Assembly (NCBI GenBank): GCA_022799355.1
Contig: JAAWOG010000030.1
Coordinates: 1 to 40,281, forward strand
Direction: 5' to 3'
Origin: Lachnospiraceae bacterium
Lineage (GTDB): Bacteria > Bacillota > Clostridia > Lachnospirales > Lachnospiraceae
DNA: 40,281 nt
Shown here: positions 12,959 through 19,577 of the stretch, piece after piece
Position numbering within the stretch: position 1 is the first letter of the stretch
Layout of the letters: each line of letters opens with the position of its first letter
Notes under the pieces: model-generated
The model's database searches: none
What the model was told of the DNA's origin: nothing
The model's input: only the letters and a program-made list of their open reading frames with translations
Made by a program: the position numbers and the translations under genes

Positions 12959-13333
12959 CTATTTCAGAGTAACCTTTGCTCCTACTTCTTCCAGTTTCTT
13001 CTTCAGTTCTTCCGCTTCTTCCTTGGAAACTGCCTCTTTCAGTACCTTCGGAGCAGACTCAACCGCTTCCTTAGCTTCCTTCAGTCCAAGACCTGTCGCT
13101 TCACGGACAACCTTGATAACTTTGATCTTCTCTGCGCCGATCTCTGTCAGCTCAACGTCAAATTCGGTCTTCTCCTCCGCTGCTTCCGCAGGGCCTGCTG
13201 CCGGTGCAACAACCATACCTGCTGCTGCGGAAACGCCAAACTCCTCTTCACATGCTTTTACAAGATCATTTAATTCCATTACGGATAACTCTTTGATAGC
13301 ATCAATAAATTCCTGTGTGGATAATTTTGCCAT
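12959..13333 (-). CDS. rplL: 50S ribosomal protein L7/L12
   Basis: L7/L12 is the multicopy stalk protein that recruits and activates translational GTPases. The 124-residue product has the N-terminal dimerization/L10-binding helices, an Ala/Glu-rich hinge near residues 36-55, and the C-terminal domain with [29 protein letters not shown] precedes the ATG. It follows rplJ by 54 bp and both are controlled by the L10 leader. The family length is normal and no defect was seen. Confidence 0.98.
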   Translation of the reverse strand: MAKLSTQEFIDAIKELSVMELNDLVKACEEEFGVSAAAGMVVAPAAGPAEAAEEKTEFDVELTEIGAEKIKVIKVVREATGLGLKEAKEAVESAPKVLKEAVSKEEAEELKKKLEEVGAKVTLK

Positions 13334-13387
13334 GATATTTTTCCTCCATTTTATTTTATGTTTGTTCTGACTTCATATAGTTCCGGT

Positions 13388-13906
13388 TTATGCCTCTGCA
13401 GGCGCTTCCGCAGGTGCTGCTTCCCCGTCTTTCTCAGCGATCTGTTTCAGAACGCGAGCAAAGTTGGTGACAGGTGACTGCATGCTGCCAAGGAGCCTTG
13501 ACAACAGTTCCTCTCTGGAAGGAATGTTGGAAATCTGTTCAATCCCTTTTGCGTCGTACACGGTACCTTCTACCACACCGCCCTTGATCTCCAGAGCAGG
13601 TGCTGTCTTCGCAAATTTGCACAGAACCCTTGCCGCCGCCGTAGCATCCGTATTGCAGACTGCCATCGCGCTGGGACCTTCCAGTAAATCTGTCAATCCT
13701 TCGCAGTCGGTTCCTTTAAATGCAAAGTTCATGAATGTGTTCTTATAAACCTTGTAGCTGATTCCTGCTTCACGAAGCTGCTTTCTGAGGATCGTGTCCT
13801 GTTCCACGGTAAGACCGCGGTAATCTACCAGTACGACTGTCTGCGCATCTTTGATCACTGCGGAGATCTCATCTACGATGGGCTTTTTCAGTTCAACCTT
13901 TGCCAT
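13388..13906 (-). CDS. rplJ: 50S ribosomal protein L10
   Basis: L10 is the base of the ribosomal stalk and binds L7/L12 dimers through its C-terminal helix. The 172-residue product carries the N-terminal rRNA-binding domain (VVLVDYRGLTVEQ, LRKQLREAGISYKVYKNT) and a helical C-terminus ending in an Ala/Pro/Glu-rich tail. The start follows AAAGGAGGTAG. The upstream leader with an L10-type RNA element implies feedback by the L10-(L12)n complex. The neighbours are rplL downstream and an unrelated CapA-like gene upstream. Confidence 0.98.
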   Translation of the reverse strand: MAKVELKKPIVDEISAVIKDAQTVVLVDYRGLTVEQDTILRKQLREAGISYKVYKNTFMNFAFKGTDCEGLTDLLEGPSAMAVCNTDATAAARVLCKFAKTAPALEIKGGVVEGTVYDAKGIEQISNIPSREELLSRLLGSMQSPVTNFARVLKQIAEKDGEAAPAEAPAEA

Positions 13907-13939
13907 TTTTCTACCTCCTTTTAGATTTTACGCCGAAGC

Positions 13940-13956
13940 TTCCCGCCAGGCGGGAA
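13940..13956 (-). other. perfect palindrome just before rplJ
   Basis: TTCCCGCC and GGCGGGAA form a perfect 8-bp inverted repeat around one base, between the leader terminator and the rplJ ribosome binding site. It could form an extra hairpin in read-through RNA. The role is unknown. Confidence 0.5.
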
Positions 13957-13963
13957 ATCCTAT

Positions 13964-13991
13964 AAAAAAACCTTCCCAAAGACAGGAAGGC
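13964..13991 (-). terminator. attenuator terminator of the rplJ leader
   Basis: On the minus strand CCTTCC and GGAAGG form a stem followed by seven T residues, lying about 60 bases before the rplJ start. Its position after the L10-binding element marks it as the terminator stem of the attenuator. Confidence 0.85.
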
Positions 13992-14070
13992 AAAAGTTCA
14001 TTGTTATGACTTTTCCTCGGCAGGCGCTTCTCCTTACGCCGGTTATCCGGCACCTGCTGTCTTCGGCATG
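13992..14070 (-). promoter_or_regulatory. L10 (rplJ) ribosomal protein leader
   Basis: The minus-strand RNA has GCCGAAGACAGCAGGTG near its 5' end, a CCGG/CCGG stem, and the pairing partner GCGCCTGCCGAGG. This is the usual L10-leader pattern of Bacillota, followed by the terminator at 13964-13991. Free L10 (or its complex with L7/L12) is expected to bind and reduce rplJ-rplL expression. Confidence 0.85.
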
Positions 14071-14087
14071 GTCTGACGACCTTTCTT

Positions 14088-14116
14088 ACGATAGCATATG
14101 GAGACGGCGCTGTCAA
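14088..14116 (-). promoter_or_regulatory. sigma-A type promoter for rplJ-rplL
   Basis: On the minus strand TTGACA (14111-14116) and TATCGT (14088-14093) are separated by 17 bp, 40 bp past the CapA-like gene and just before the L10 leader. Confidence 0.8.
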
Positions 14117-14156
14117 GAAAGAAAACTAAATTTCCCGTATAATTTTCTGAAATTGT

Positions 14157-15449
14157 TTAAAAGGTTACATACCCTTCCGCATCGATCATCACTGTCCCCG
14201 AGATGCTGCGCATGTAGTCCAAAACCGCCTCTTTCTCCGCTCCTGTCAAAAGCTTTGTGTAACAGTTGGATTGCAGGGCCGGAAGGAACTGAAAGCTTTG
14301 CATTTTGCCGTCTTTTATTTTCACCTTGACCAGACAGGTATTTATGGTACTGGAGTTAAACCAGTAATTTCCTACGGAATAGATCACCGGAACACCGGAT
14401 ACGTTTGCTATGGGCTGCAGGACATGAGGATGATCGCCGATGATCAGGTCCGTGCCTGCTTCGGCAAGAGACTTCGCCATGCCCGGCTGCGCCCAGTCGA
14501 GCTGATCGGTTTTCTCCGTACCCCAGTGTATATAAACTACCACAAAATCGCTTTTCGTCTTCGCCTCTGCTATCCGGTCAAAGATCTCCGTCTCATTCAG
14601 GCAGCGGAATACCCCAGGCGTATTTTCCGTCGCCCCTTTTGTGTCGGGAGACGACTGCCTTTCGATCTGAGTGCCGGAGATAAAGGCTATTTTCTGATTT
14701 CCCGCCTGAAAATAAACCGTCTCGGAAGCCTCCGCCAGATTTCGTCCCGCGCCCACATAAGGCATATCAATTCCCTCAAGTGTCGTCAAAGAATCAAGCA
14801 GGGACACTTCCCCATAGTCGTAGGCATGATTATTGGCAAGGGAGACGATATCAACGCCCAACTCATACAAAAGCGCCGCATTTTCCGGCTTTGCGCGGAA
14901 GGTAAACTGTTTCTCCGGCGTGGGTGTTCCCCGATTTGTATAGGTAAACTCATTGTTCAGCATAAAAATATCCGCCTGCTCCATCTCCCACAGTGTTTCC
15001 TCAGAAAAGCAGGCTCTGATGCTGCCCCGCTGCCGCATGGCGCCCATCATCGCATACCCGTCGTCAAAAAGAATATCCCCCGCAAAAAGCAGCGTTGCTT
15101 CATCGCCTTCCGTCGCCTGCTTTTTCTCCAGTATCCTGCCGTTCTCATTCCTGATACAGCCGCCCGGATCATATGGTTCCGTTTCCTTTACGGGTTTTTC
15201 CGCCGTCTCCGGTTCCAACATCTCCGGCTCTTTGCTGACGGTCTTTGCAGGAATGTCCTCCTTCTCGATCTGCACAATTCCGGAAATATCCTGCTTTGTT
15301 TCCGGTTCCTTTTCTCCATCCAGAAACAGCAGCAGAAACAATGCCAGCGCACCCGCAAACAATGTGATGAGCAGCGTCACTAAAAAAGCCCGCAGCATAC
15401 TCCTTCTCCTGCTGTTATTCTTTTTTCCCCTTGCTTTTTTCTTTCCCAT
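14157..15449 (-). CDS. CapA-family membrane-anchored metallophosphatase-like protein
   Basis: This is a member of the CapA/PgsA (poly-gamma-glutamate capsule) family, which has a calcineurin-like metal-binding fold. The exact substrate is unknown. The N-terminus is very basic ([12 protein letters not shown]) and followed by one membrane segment near residues 20-42, so the domain should face outside. Family motifs in order are [36 protein letters not shown] and [11 protein letters not shown], all with the expected metal ligands. The start is uncertain. Met at 15449 gives the natural N-terminus but lacks a clear ribosome binding site, and TTG at 15506 has GAGG at good spacing. It stands between rplA and rplJ, 16 to 80 bp after rplA depending on the start, and is probably reached by rplKA read-through. 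No other pga genes are near. Confidence 0.85.
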   Translation of the reverse strand: MGKKKARGKKNNSRRRSMLRAFLVTLLITLFAGALALFLLLFLDGEKEPETKQDISGIVQIEKEDIPAKTVSKEPEMLEPETAEKPVKETEPYDPGGCIRNENGRILEKKQATEGDEATLLFAGDILFDDGYAMMGAMRQRGSIRACFSEETLWEMEQADIFMLNNEFTYTNRGTPTPEKQFTFRAKPENAALLYELGVDIVSLANNHAYDYGEVSLLDSLTTLEGIDMPYVGAGRNLAEASETVYFQAGNQKIAFISGTQIERQSSPDTKGATENTPGVFRCLNETEIFDRIAEAKTKSDFVVVYIHWGTEKTDQLDWAQPGMAKSLAEAGTDLIIGDHPHVLQPIANVSGVPVIYSVGNYWFNSSTINTCLVKVKIKDGKMQSFQFLPALQSNCYTKLLTGAEKEAVLDYMRSISGTVMIDAEGYVTF

Positions 15450-15528
15450 ATCCGAACGGCAAAAACCGACTCCCCTGTTTTTATTATGCCAAAAGGACGC
15501 AGCCAACGCCACGCCCTCATTTGTTTTT

Positions 15529-16221
15529 TTATGCTAATTTCGCCACGGAAACCTTCACACCCGGTCCCATTGTGGATGCCAGTGTTACGCTTCTGATGTA
15601 CTGGCCTTTTAATGCGCTGGGCCTTGCTTTCAAAACCGCGCCCATCAATGCATCAAAGTTTTCCATAAGCTGCTCTTCCGTAAAGGATATCTTACCTACG
15701 GGACAGTGGATAATGTTTGCCTTATCCAGTCTGTACTCGATCTTACCCGCCTTAATATCCTTGATCGCCTTCGCTACATCCATCGTAACCGTTCCGGCCT
15801 TCGGGTTCGGCATAAGTCCTTTCGGGCCAAGTACCTTACCGAGACGTCCCACAACACCCATCATATCGGGAGTTGCCACAACAACGTCAAATTCCAGCCA
15901 TCCTTCGTTCTGGATCTTCGGGATCAGCTCATCGCCGCCCACATAATCAGCGCCTGCCGCTTCCGCTTCGGCCACCTTATCACCTTTTGCGAACACGAGA
16001 ACTCTGACAGTCTTACCTGTTCCGTTGGGCAGTACTACCGCGCCACGGACCTGCTGTTCCGCGTGACGTCCGTCACACCCTGTTCTGATGTGCACTTCTA
16101 CGGTCTCATCAAATTTTGCTGTCGCAGTCTTCTTCACCAGGGCCACTGCATCAGTCGGTTCGTACTGAACGGCACGGTCAACAAGCTTTGCTGCTTCCAT
16201 ATATTTCTTACCATGTTTCAT
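15529..16221 (-). CDS. rplA: 50S ribosomal protein L1
   Basis: L1 forms the mobile stalk that helps release E-site tRNA, and in many bacteria it represses its own rplK-rplA mRNA. The product has 230 residues, the usual size. Conserved segments such as [21 protein letters not shown] near residue 120 and the C-terminal [14 protein letters not shown] are intact. GGAGGAACGAC precedes the ATG. It is 13 bp after rplK and so cotranslated and cotranscribed with it. The next gene downstream is the CapA-like protein rather than rplJ, which is unusual. Confidence 0.98.
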   Translation of the reverse strand: MKHGKKYMEAAKLVDRAVQYEPTDAVALVKKTATAKFDETVEVHIRTGCDGRHAEQQVRGAVVLPNGTGKTVRVLVFAKGDKVAEAEAAGADYVGGDELIPKIQNEGWLEFDVVVATPDMMGVVGRLGKVLGPKGLMPNPKAGTVTMDVAKAIKDIKAGKIEYRLDKANIIHCPVGKISFTEEQLMENFDALMGAVLKARPSALKGQYIRSVTLASTMGPGVKVSVAKLA

Positions 16222-16234
16222 TGTCGTTCCTCCA

Positions 16235-16660
16235 TTAATCTTCTACTGTGATGCCCATGCTTCTGGCCGTACCGGCTATCATGCTCATAGCCGTTTCCAG
16301 ACTTGCCGCGTTTAAGTCAGGCATTTTCATTTCCGCGATCTCCTGTACTTTCGCTTTGGAGATCGTCGCAACTTTAGTCTTGTTCGGCACTGCGGAACCG
16401 GACTTAATGTTGCATGCCTTCTTAAGCAGAACGGCTGCAGGCGGAGTCTTCGTAATGAAACTGAATGTTCTGTCTGCGTAAACAGTGATGACAACGGGGA
16501 TAATCAGATCGCCCTTGTCCGCTGTTCTGGCGTTGAACTGCTTTGTAAATTCAACAATGTTCACGCCGTGCTGTCCCAGTGCAGGACCAACCGGCGGTGC
16601 TGGTGTAGCTTTACCAGCAGGGATTTGTAATTTAATATATCCTACTACTTTCTTTGCCAT
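16235..16660 (-). CDS. rplK: 50S ribosomal protein L11
   Basis: L11 forms the GTPase-associated centre with 23S rRNA and is needed for RelA activation and thiostrepton binding. I chose the start MAKKVVGY because AGGAGGTG lies 6 bases upstream. The longer frame has no ribosome binding site. This gives 141 residues, the standard length. The N-terminal [19 protein letters not shown] proline-rich segment and the C-terminal rRNA-binding domain ending in [11 protein letters not shown] are complete. It is cotranscribed with rplA. Confidence 0.98.
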   Translation of the reverse strand: MAKKVVGYIKLQIPAGKATPAPPVGPALGQHGVNIVEFTKQFNARTADKGDLIIPVVITVYADRTFSFITKTPPAAVLLKKACNIKSGSAVPNKTKVATISKAKVQEIAEMKMPDLNAASLETAMSMIAGTARSMGITVED

Positions 16661-16768
16661 AATGGCACCTCCTATCATAAATTGTGGTCAGCGTCGTTTT
16701 ATGACTCCCACTGTCCCAACCATACTCACACGTACACCTGCGCAACTCTGCGTGCCGGCATACGATTT

Positions 16769-16788
16769 TGTACCGCGCGTGCGCCGTA
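16769..16788 (-). promoter_or_regulatory. hairpin in the nusG-rplK spacer
   Basis: GTAC-C-GCGC-GT-GCGC-C-GTAC is a symmetric 20-base hairpin in the 169-bp spacer before rplK. No convincing promoter was found there. The untranslated RNA could be a target for L1 autoregulation, as known for the L11 operon of E. coli, but I see no certain L1-binding motif. Confidence 0.35.
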
Positions 16789-16829
16789 CTTCCGTTTACA
16801 TCTTTCTCCTCAAAACCTGCCGTGGTTTC

Positions 16830-17348
16830 TCAACTGAATTTCCGGACTTCCGCAAAGCTGATCTCTACAGGTGTATCTCTGCCGAACATGTCCACATTGA
16901 TCGTTACGGACTGTTTACTGAAATCTATTTTCTGGACAACACCCACCGTATTTTTCCACGCACCTGCCACAACAACGATCGTATCACCCTCACTAAAGTC
17001 GATCGTAATATTATCCACCTTAATACCAAGAGGTTTCATCTCCGCTTCGGTCAGCGGTACGGGCTTGCTTCCCGGACCTACAAAACCGGTGACGCCCCTC
17101 GTATTACGAACAACATACCACGTATCATCATTCATTACCATGTTGATCAGGACATATCCCGGAAACATCTTTTTCTGCACCGTCTTTCTGACGCCGTTTT
17201 TCATTTCCATCACGTCCTGCAACGGTACGCGCACTTCCAGAATCTCCTCCTGAAGGTTCCTGTTCTCAATGGTTTTTTCAATATTGGCTTTTACTTTATT
17301 CTCATATCCTGAGTAAGTATGCACTACATACCAGTTTGCCTCTGCCAT
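16830..17348 (-). CDS. nusG: transcription termination/antitermination factor NusG
   Basis: NusG binds the RNA polymerase clamp and modulates pausing, and it couples transcription with translation. I chose the start MAEANWYVVHTYSG because GGAGTGGAG lies just upstream. The frame 12 codons longer has no support. The 172-residue product has an NGN domain (KMFPGYVLI, near 60) and a C-terminal KOW domain (EGDTIVVVAGAWKNTVGVV, near 120). It is 39 bp after secE in the standard secE-nusG order. Confidence 0.97.
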   Translation of the reverse strand: MAEANWYVVHTYSGYENKVKANIEKTIENRNLQEEILEVRVPLQDVMEMKNGVRKTVQKKMFPGYVLINMVMNDDTWYVVRNTRGVTGFVGPGSKPVPLTEAEMKPLGIKVDNITIDFSEGDTIVVVAGAWKNTVGVVQKIDFSKQSVTINVDMFGRDTPVEISFAEVRKFS

Positions 17349-17387
17349 ATATTCTCCACTCCTGCTGACTTTGCTCTGACTCAAGTG

Positions 17388-17588
17388 TTACATCGTCAGG
17401 AAACTAACACCATACTGTACGATAAAATCTAATATGGTAATAATGACTCCCAGCACAAGAGAAATGGCAACAACAGCAACCGTCTGCCTGATGATCGACG
17501 TCTTATCGGGCCATGAAATCTTTTTGAATTCAGCTTTTACACCGTCAAAGAATCCTGTTTTGTTTCCTTTCTTTGAGGAATCTCCCAT
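17388..17588 (-). CDS. secE: preprotein translocase subunit SecE
   Basis: SecE is the small clamp subunit of the SecYEG protein-conducting channel in the cytoplasmic membrane. The 66-residue product is the short single-spanning form of Gram-positives. An amphipathic segment (VKAEFKKISWPDK, near 17-30) with the family Trp-Pro is followed by one membrane helix near 36-58. AAGGAG precedes the ATG. It lies between rpmG and nusG, as in most Bacillota. Confidence 0.96.
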   Translation of the reverse strand: MGDSSKKGNKTGFFDGVKAEFKKISWPDKTSIIRQTVAVVAISLVLGVIITILDFIVQYGVSFLTM

Positions 17589-17635
17589 TTTTTACTCCTT
17601 CCCGAGCAGATACCGCCCGCGGTCAGTTCACTTCC

Positions 17636-17653
17636 GCATCCCGTGCAGGATGC
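17636..17653 (-). other. hairpin in the rpmG-secE spacer
   Basis: GCATCC and GGATGC pair around 6 bases. A second perfect inverted repeat (GTAAAGCC-A-GGCTTTAC) overlaps the rpmG stop codon. Neither is followed by a T-run. They may limit read-through or protect mRNA ends. No tRNA was found in this spacer. Confidence 0.35.
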
Positions 17654-17679
17654 AATTTCTACCGTCGTAAAGCCAGGCT

Positions 17680-17829
17680 TTACTTCGTCTCTTTGTGTAT
17701 CGTATGCTTTCTGCAGAATCTACAATACTTCTTCATTTCCATTCTGTCCGGATGTGTTTTTTTATCCTTTGTGGTATTGTAGTTACGCCGTTTACATTCC
17801 GTACATGCCAGTGTTATTCTCGTACGCAT
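17680..17829 (-). CDS. rpmG: 50S ribosomal protein L33
   Basis: L33 is a small 50S protein near the E site. The frame encodes 49 residues beginning [17 protein letters not shown] and ending HTIHKETK. Two CxxC pairs (CTEC near residue 9 and CRFC near 36) form a zinc ribbon, so this is the zinc-containing form. Many Bacillota also keep a cysteine-free copy that replaces it in zinc starvation. TGGAGGTGG lies 5 bases before the ATG. It is the first gene of the rpmG-secE-nusG unit and has a strong promoter. Confidence 0.95.
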   Translation of the reverse strand: MRTRITLACTECKRRNYNTTKDKKTHPDRMEMKKYCRFCRKHTIHKETK

Positions 17830-17892
17830 TTTTCCACCTCCAAGCGTCATTTCGAGCATAAAAAAAAGACTTGAATCTCATCTCGTCTTGTC

Positions 17893-17921
17893 ACTATATC
17901 ATAAGAAACTGTGCCCGTCAA
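17893..17921 (-). promoter_or_regulatory. sigma-A type promoter for rpmG-secE-nusG
   Basis: On the minus strand TTGACG (17916-17921) and TATAGT (17893-17898) are separated by 17 bp, about 65 bp before rpmG. It lies next to the divergent sigma-28 promoter of the plus-strand FliD-like gene. Confidence 0.8.
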
Positions 17922-17952
17922 TCCTTTTTCTGAAAAAGCCGCAAAAAACCCT

Positions 17953-17979
17953 TAAAAATCCCGGCGCAGTAGCCGATAA
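17953..17979 (+). promoter_or_regulatory. sigma-28 (SigD/FliA) promoter, exact consensus
   Basis: TAAA (17953-17956), 15 bp, then GCCGATAA (17972-17979) is an exact match to the flagellar sigma-28 consensus. It points at the plus-strand gene at 18172, giving an untranslated leader of about 185 bases. Of the 342 bases between rpmG and that gene, this promoter, the symmetric element, the dyad and the hairpin below are what I can see. Confidence 0.8.
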
Positions 17980-17981
17980 CT

Positions 17982-18011
17982 ATTGTAGCACATGAAAAAA
18001 AGTGATACAAT
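17982..18011. promoter_or_regulatory. symmetric two-way promoter-like element
   Basis: ATTGTA and TACAAT are placed so that each strand has TTGTA(G/T), 17 bp, then TACAAT. It could act as a weak sigma-A promoter in both directions (toward rpmG and toward 18172), or it could be a protein-binding dyad. Confidence 0.4.
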
Positions 18012-18016
18012 GACTT

Positions 18017-18046
18017 TATTATACAGGTTTTACCTGTTTGATAATA
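18017..18046. promoter_or_regulatory. operator-like dyad
   Basis: TATTAT-ACAGGT-TTT-ACCTGT-(3 bases)-ATAATA has 6-bp perfect inner arms and outer AT arms. It lies in the leader of the plus-strand FliD-like gene and upstream of the rpmG promoter. A regulator binding site is inferred from symmetry alone. Confidence 0.4.
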
Positions 18047-18085
18047 CCCCGGTTCTGCCATAGAGTCAAACATCTCAGACTGGCT

Positions 18086-18112
18086 GCCGCAAACGGATTT
18101 GCGGCTGTTTTT
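18086..18112 (+). terminator. terminator-like hairpin in the leader of the FliD-like gene
   Basis: GCCGCAAA and TTTGCGGC form a perfect 8-bp stem with a CGGA loop, followed by TGTTTTT on the plus strand. No plus-strand gene lies upstream. It is therefore either an attenuator between the sigma-28 promoter and the gene at 18172, or a stop for stray transcripts. Confidence 0.6.
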
Positions 18113-18171
18113 GTCAGTTTCCACGAGTATCCGAACGGCAGAAATTATTTCAGGGAAGAAAGGAGGGGGGT

Positions 18172-19482
18172 ATGGCTTATACGGCTATCCATGACAATAT
18201 TTACAATTATTATCTGACCGCTTACACTCCTAAAAATGCCGGCAAATACGATGCCCATAAACGGAGCGAACTTCGTGGCATTTATAATTCCATGATAAAA
18301 CTGAATAAGGAATCTCCTCTCTATATGATAGCCAACAGAAAGGAATCCGCACAGTTTGCAGTAGGGCTGAAGGAAAACGCAAGAGGGCTGCATATGGAGC
18401 TGGCTTCTCTCGGCGGAAATCTGGACAGCAGAGAATTACTGGATCGAAAGGTAGCGTATTCCAGCAACGAAGATCTGATATCGGCTAAATTTATCGGCAG
18501 CCTGTCCGAAGGTGAGGAAGTTTCTCCTCTGGAGATCGAAGTGGAATCCCTGGCATCCGGCCAGGTAAATCTCGGTACTTTTTTAAAAAGCGATTCTCCG
18601 ATAGAACTGCCGCCTGATACCTATTCTTTTGATATCAGCATCAACGATATGAACTATGAGTTCCAGTTTACAATCCGTGCCGGCGAAACCAACCGTAATA
18701 TTCAGGCGCGCCTCGGACGGCTGATCAATAACTCCAACATAGGTTTAAGAGCAGAGGTTCTTGAGGGAGAAGAAGGTACTTCCTCCCTCCATATCGAATC
18801 CGAAGCAACCGGACTAAAACCCGGCAGGGAAAAACTTTTTTCCGTCTCCGACGACAGCACCAGCAAAGCCTCCGGTATGGTTACCTACCTCGGGCTTGAT
18901 TATGTATCCCACGACGCATCCAACGCCGTATTTACGCTGAACGGAAAACCAAACGAAGCATCTTCCAATCATTTCACCCTGGATAAATTCTACGAAATAG
19001 AACTGCGGGGCGTCAGTTCGGATGAGTGTCCTGTGGTTTCCGTCGGTTTAAAGGCGGATTATGAAGCTCTTGCCGATAATGTATCGCAGCTTGCCGGAAG
19101 CTATAACAGCTTTTTAAGCGCGGTAGACCGCTTTAAAGCCTCCTACACCAGTTCCGGCAAACTGAAAGGGGAAATGGCGGGCATTGCCGCTTTGTATAAA
19201 GAAAATCTTTCCGGTATCGGTTTAAATGTTCAGGAGGACGGCAGTATCGATGTGGATCGGAATGCGCTCTCCACGGCAATCCACTCCGGCGATGCGGATG
19301 ACAAATTTCAGGTTGTCAGAAATTTCACACAGCAGATTTTCCGCAAGACCAGGCAGATTTCTTTAAATCCCATGAAATATGTGGATAAGACGGTCGTTGC
19401 CTATAAAAACCCGGGGCATAACCTTCCAACCCCTTATGTCACCAGCAACTATACGGGAATGTTATTCAACTATTACTGCTGA
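18172..19482 (+). CDS. FliD-like flagellar protein of unknown role
   Basis: The 436-residue product resembles the middle of flagellar cap proteins. A segment near residues 118-215 (IEVESLASGQVNLG, DISINDMNYEFQFTI, then a Ser/Gly turn and LHIESEATG) matches the ELA/TYSFTV/LTS-type repeat of FliD and other hook-associated proteins, and NAVFTLNGK near 255 fits the next FliD domain. Unlike true FliD it lacks the N-terminal GLDTxxII helix, starting instead with a 60-residue Tyr/Asn-rich part. It ends in a single Cys after TGMLFNYY. No signal peptide or membrane helix is visible. The start follows AAGGAGGGG. An exact sigma-28 promoter upstream supports a late flagellar role, such as a cap, adhesin or filament accessory. 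The real fliD is at 22157-23701, so this is an additional member. Confidence 0.6.
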   Translation: MAYTAIHDNIYNYYLTAYTPKNAGKYDAHKRSELRGIYNSMIKLNKESPLYMIANRKESAQFAVGLKENARGLHMELASLGGNLDSRELLDRKVAYSSNEDLISAKFIGSLSEGEEVSPLEIEVESLASGQVNLGTFLKSDSPIELPPDTYSFDISINDMNYEFQFTIRAGETNRNIQARLGRLINNSNIGLRAEVLEGEEGTSSLHIESEATGLKPGREKLFSVSDDSTSKASGMVTYLGLDYVSHDASNAVFTLNGKPNEASSNHFTLDKFYEIELRGVSSDECPVVSVGLKADYEALADNVSQLAGSYNSFLSAVDRFKASYTSSGKLKGEMAGIAALYKENLSGIGLNVQEDGSIDVDRNALSTAIHSGDADDKFQVVRNFTQQIFRKTRQISLNPMKYVDKTVVAYKNPGHNLPTPYVTSNYTGMLFNYYC

Positions 19483-19483
19483 A

Positions 19484-19513
19484 AACAGCCGCAGGCTGCA
19501 CGCCGCGGCTGTT
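19484..19513. terminator. hairpin between convergent genes
   Basis: AACAGCCGC and GCGGCTGTT form a perfect 9-bp stem directly after the stop of the FliD-like gene, with TTTTC following on the minus strand. It lies between convergent genes and may serve both, although the plus-strand T-run is poor. Confidence 0.55.
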
Positions 19514-19577
19514 ATCCATTTCGTGACTGCTCAGCCTTTCTCTCCACAATCACAAAAGATCTGCCTCCCTGCCGGTT

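Noticed and set aside
14271..15383. 370-codon open frame on plus, opposite the CapA-like gene
   Set aside because: The minus frame has all CapA motifs. The plus frame shows none of any family.
16661..16829. A tRNA gene in the nusG-rplK or rpmG-secE spacer
   Set aside because: No cloverleaf, T-loop GTTCGA-type motif or CCA end could be found.
17589..17679. Zinc-ribbon-like reading (CTGCG...C) in the rpmG-secE spacer
   Set aside because: There is no start codon or ribosome binding site and the frame runs into secE out of phase, so the Cys pattern is by chance.
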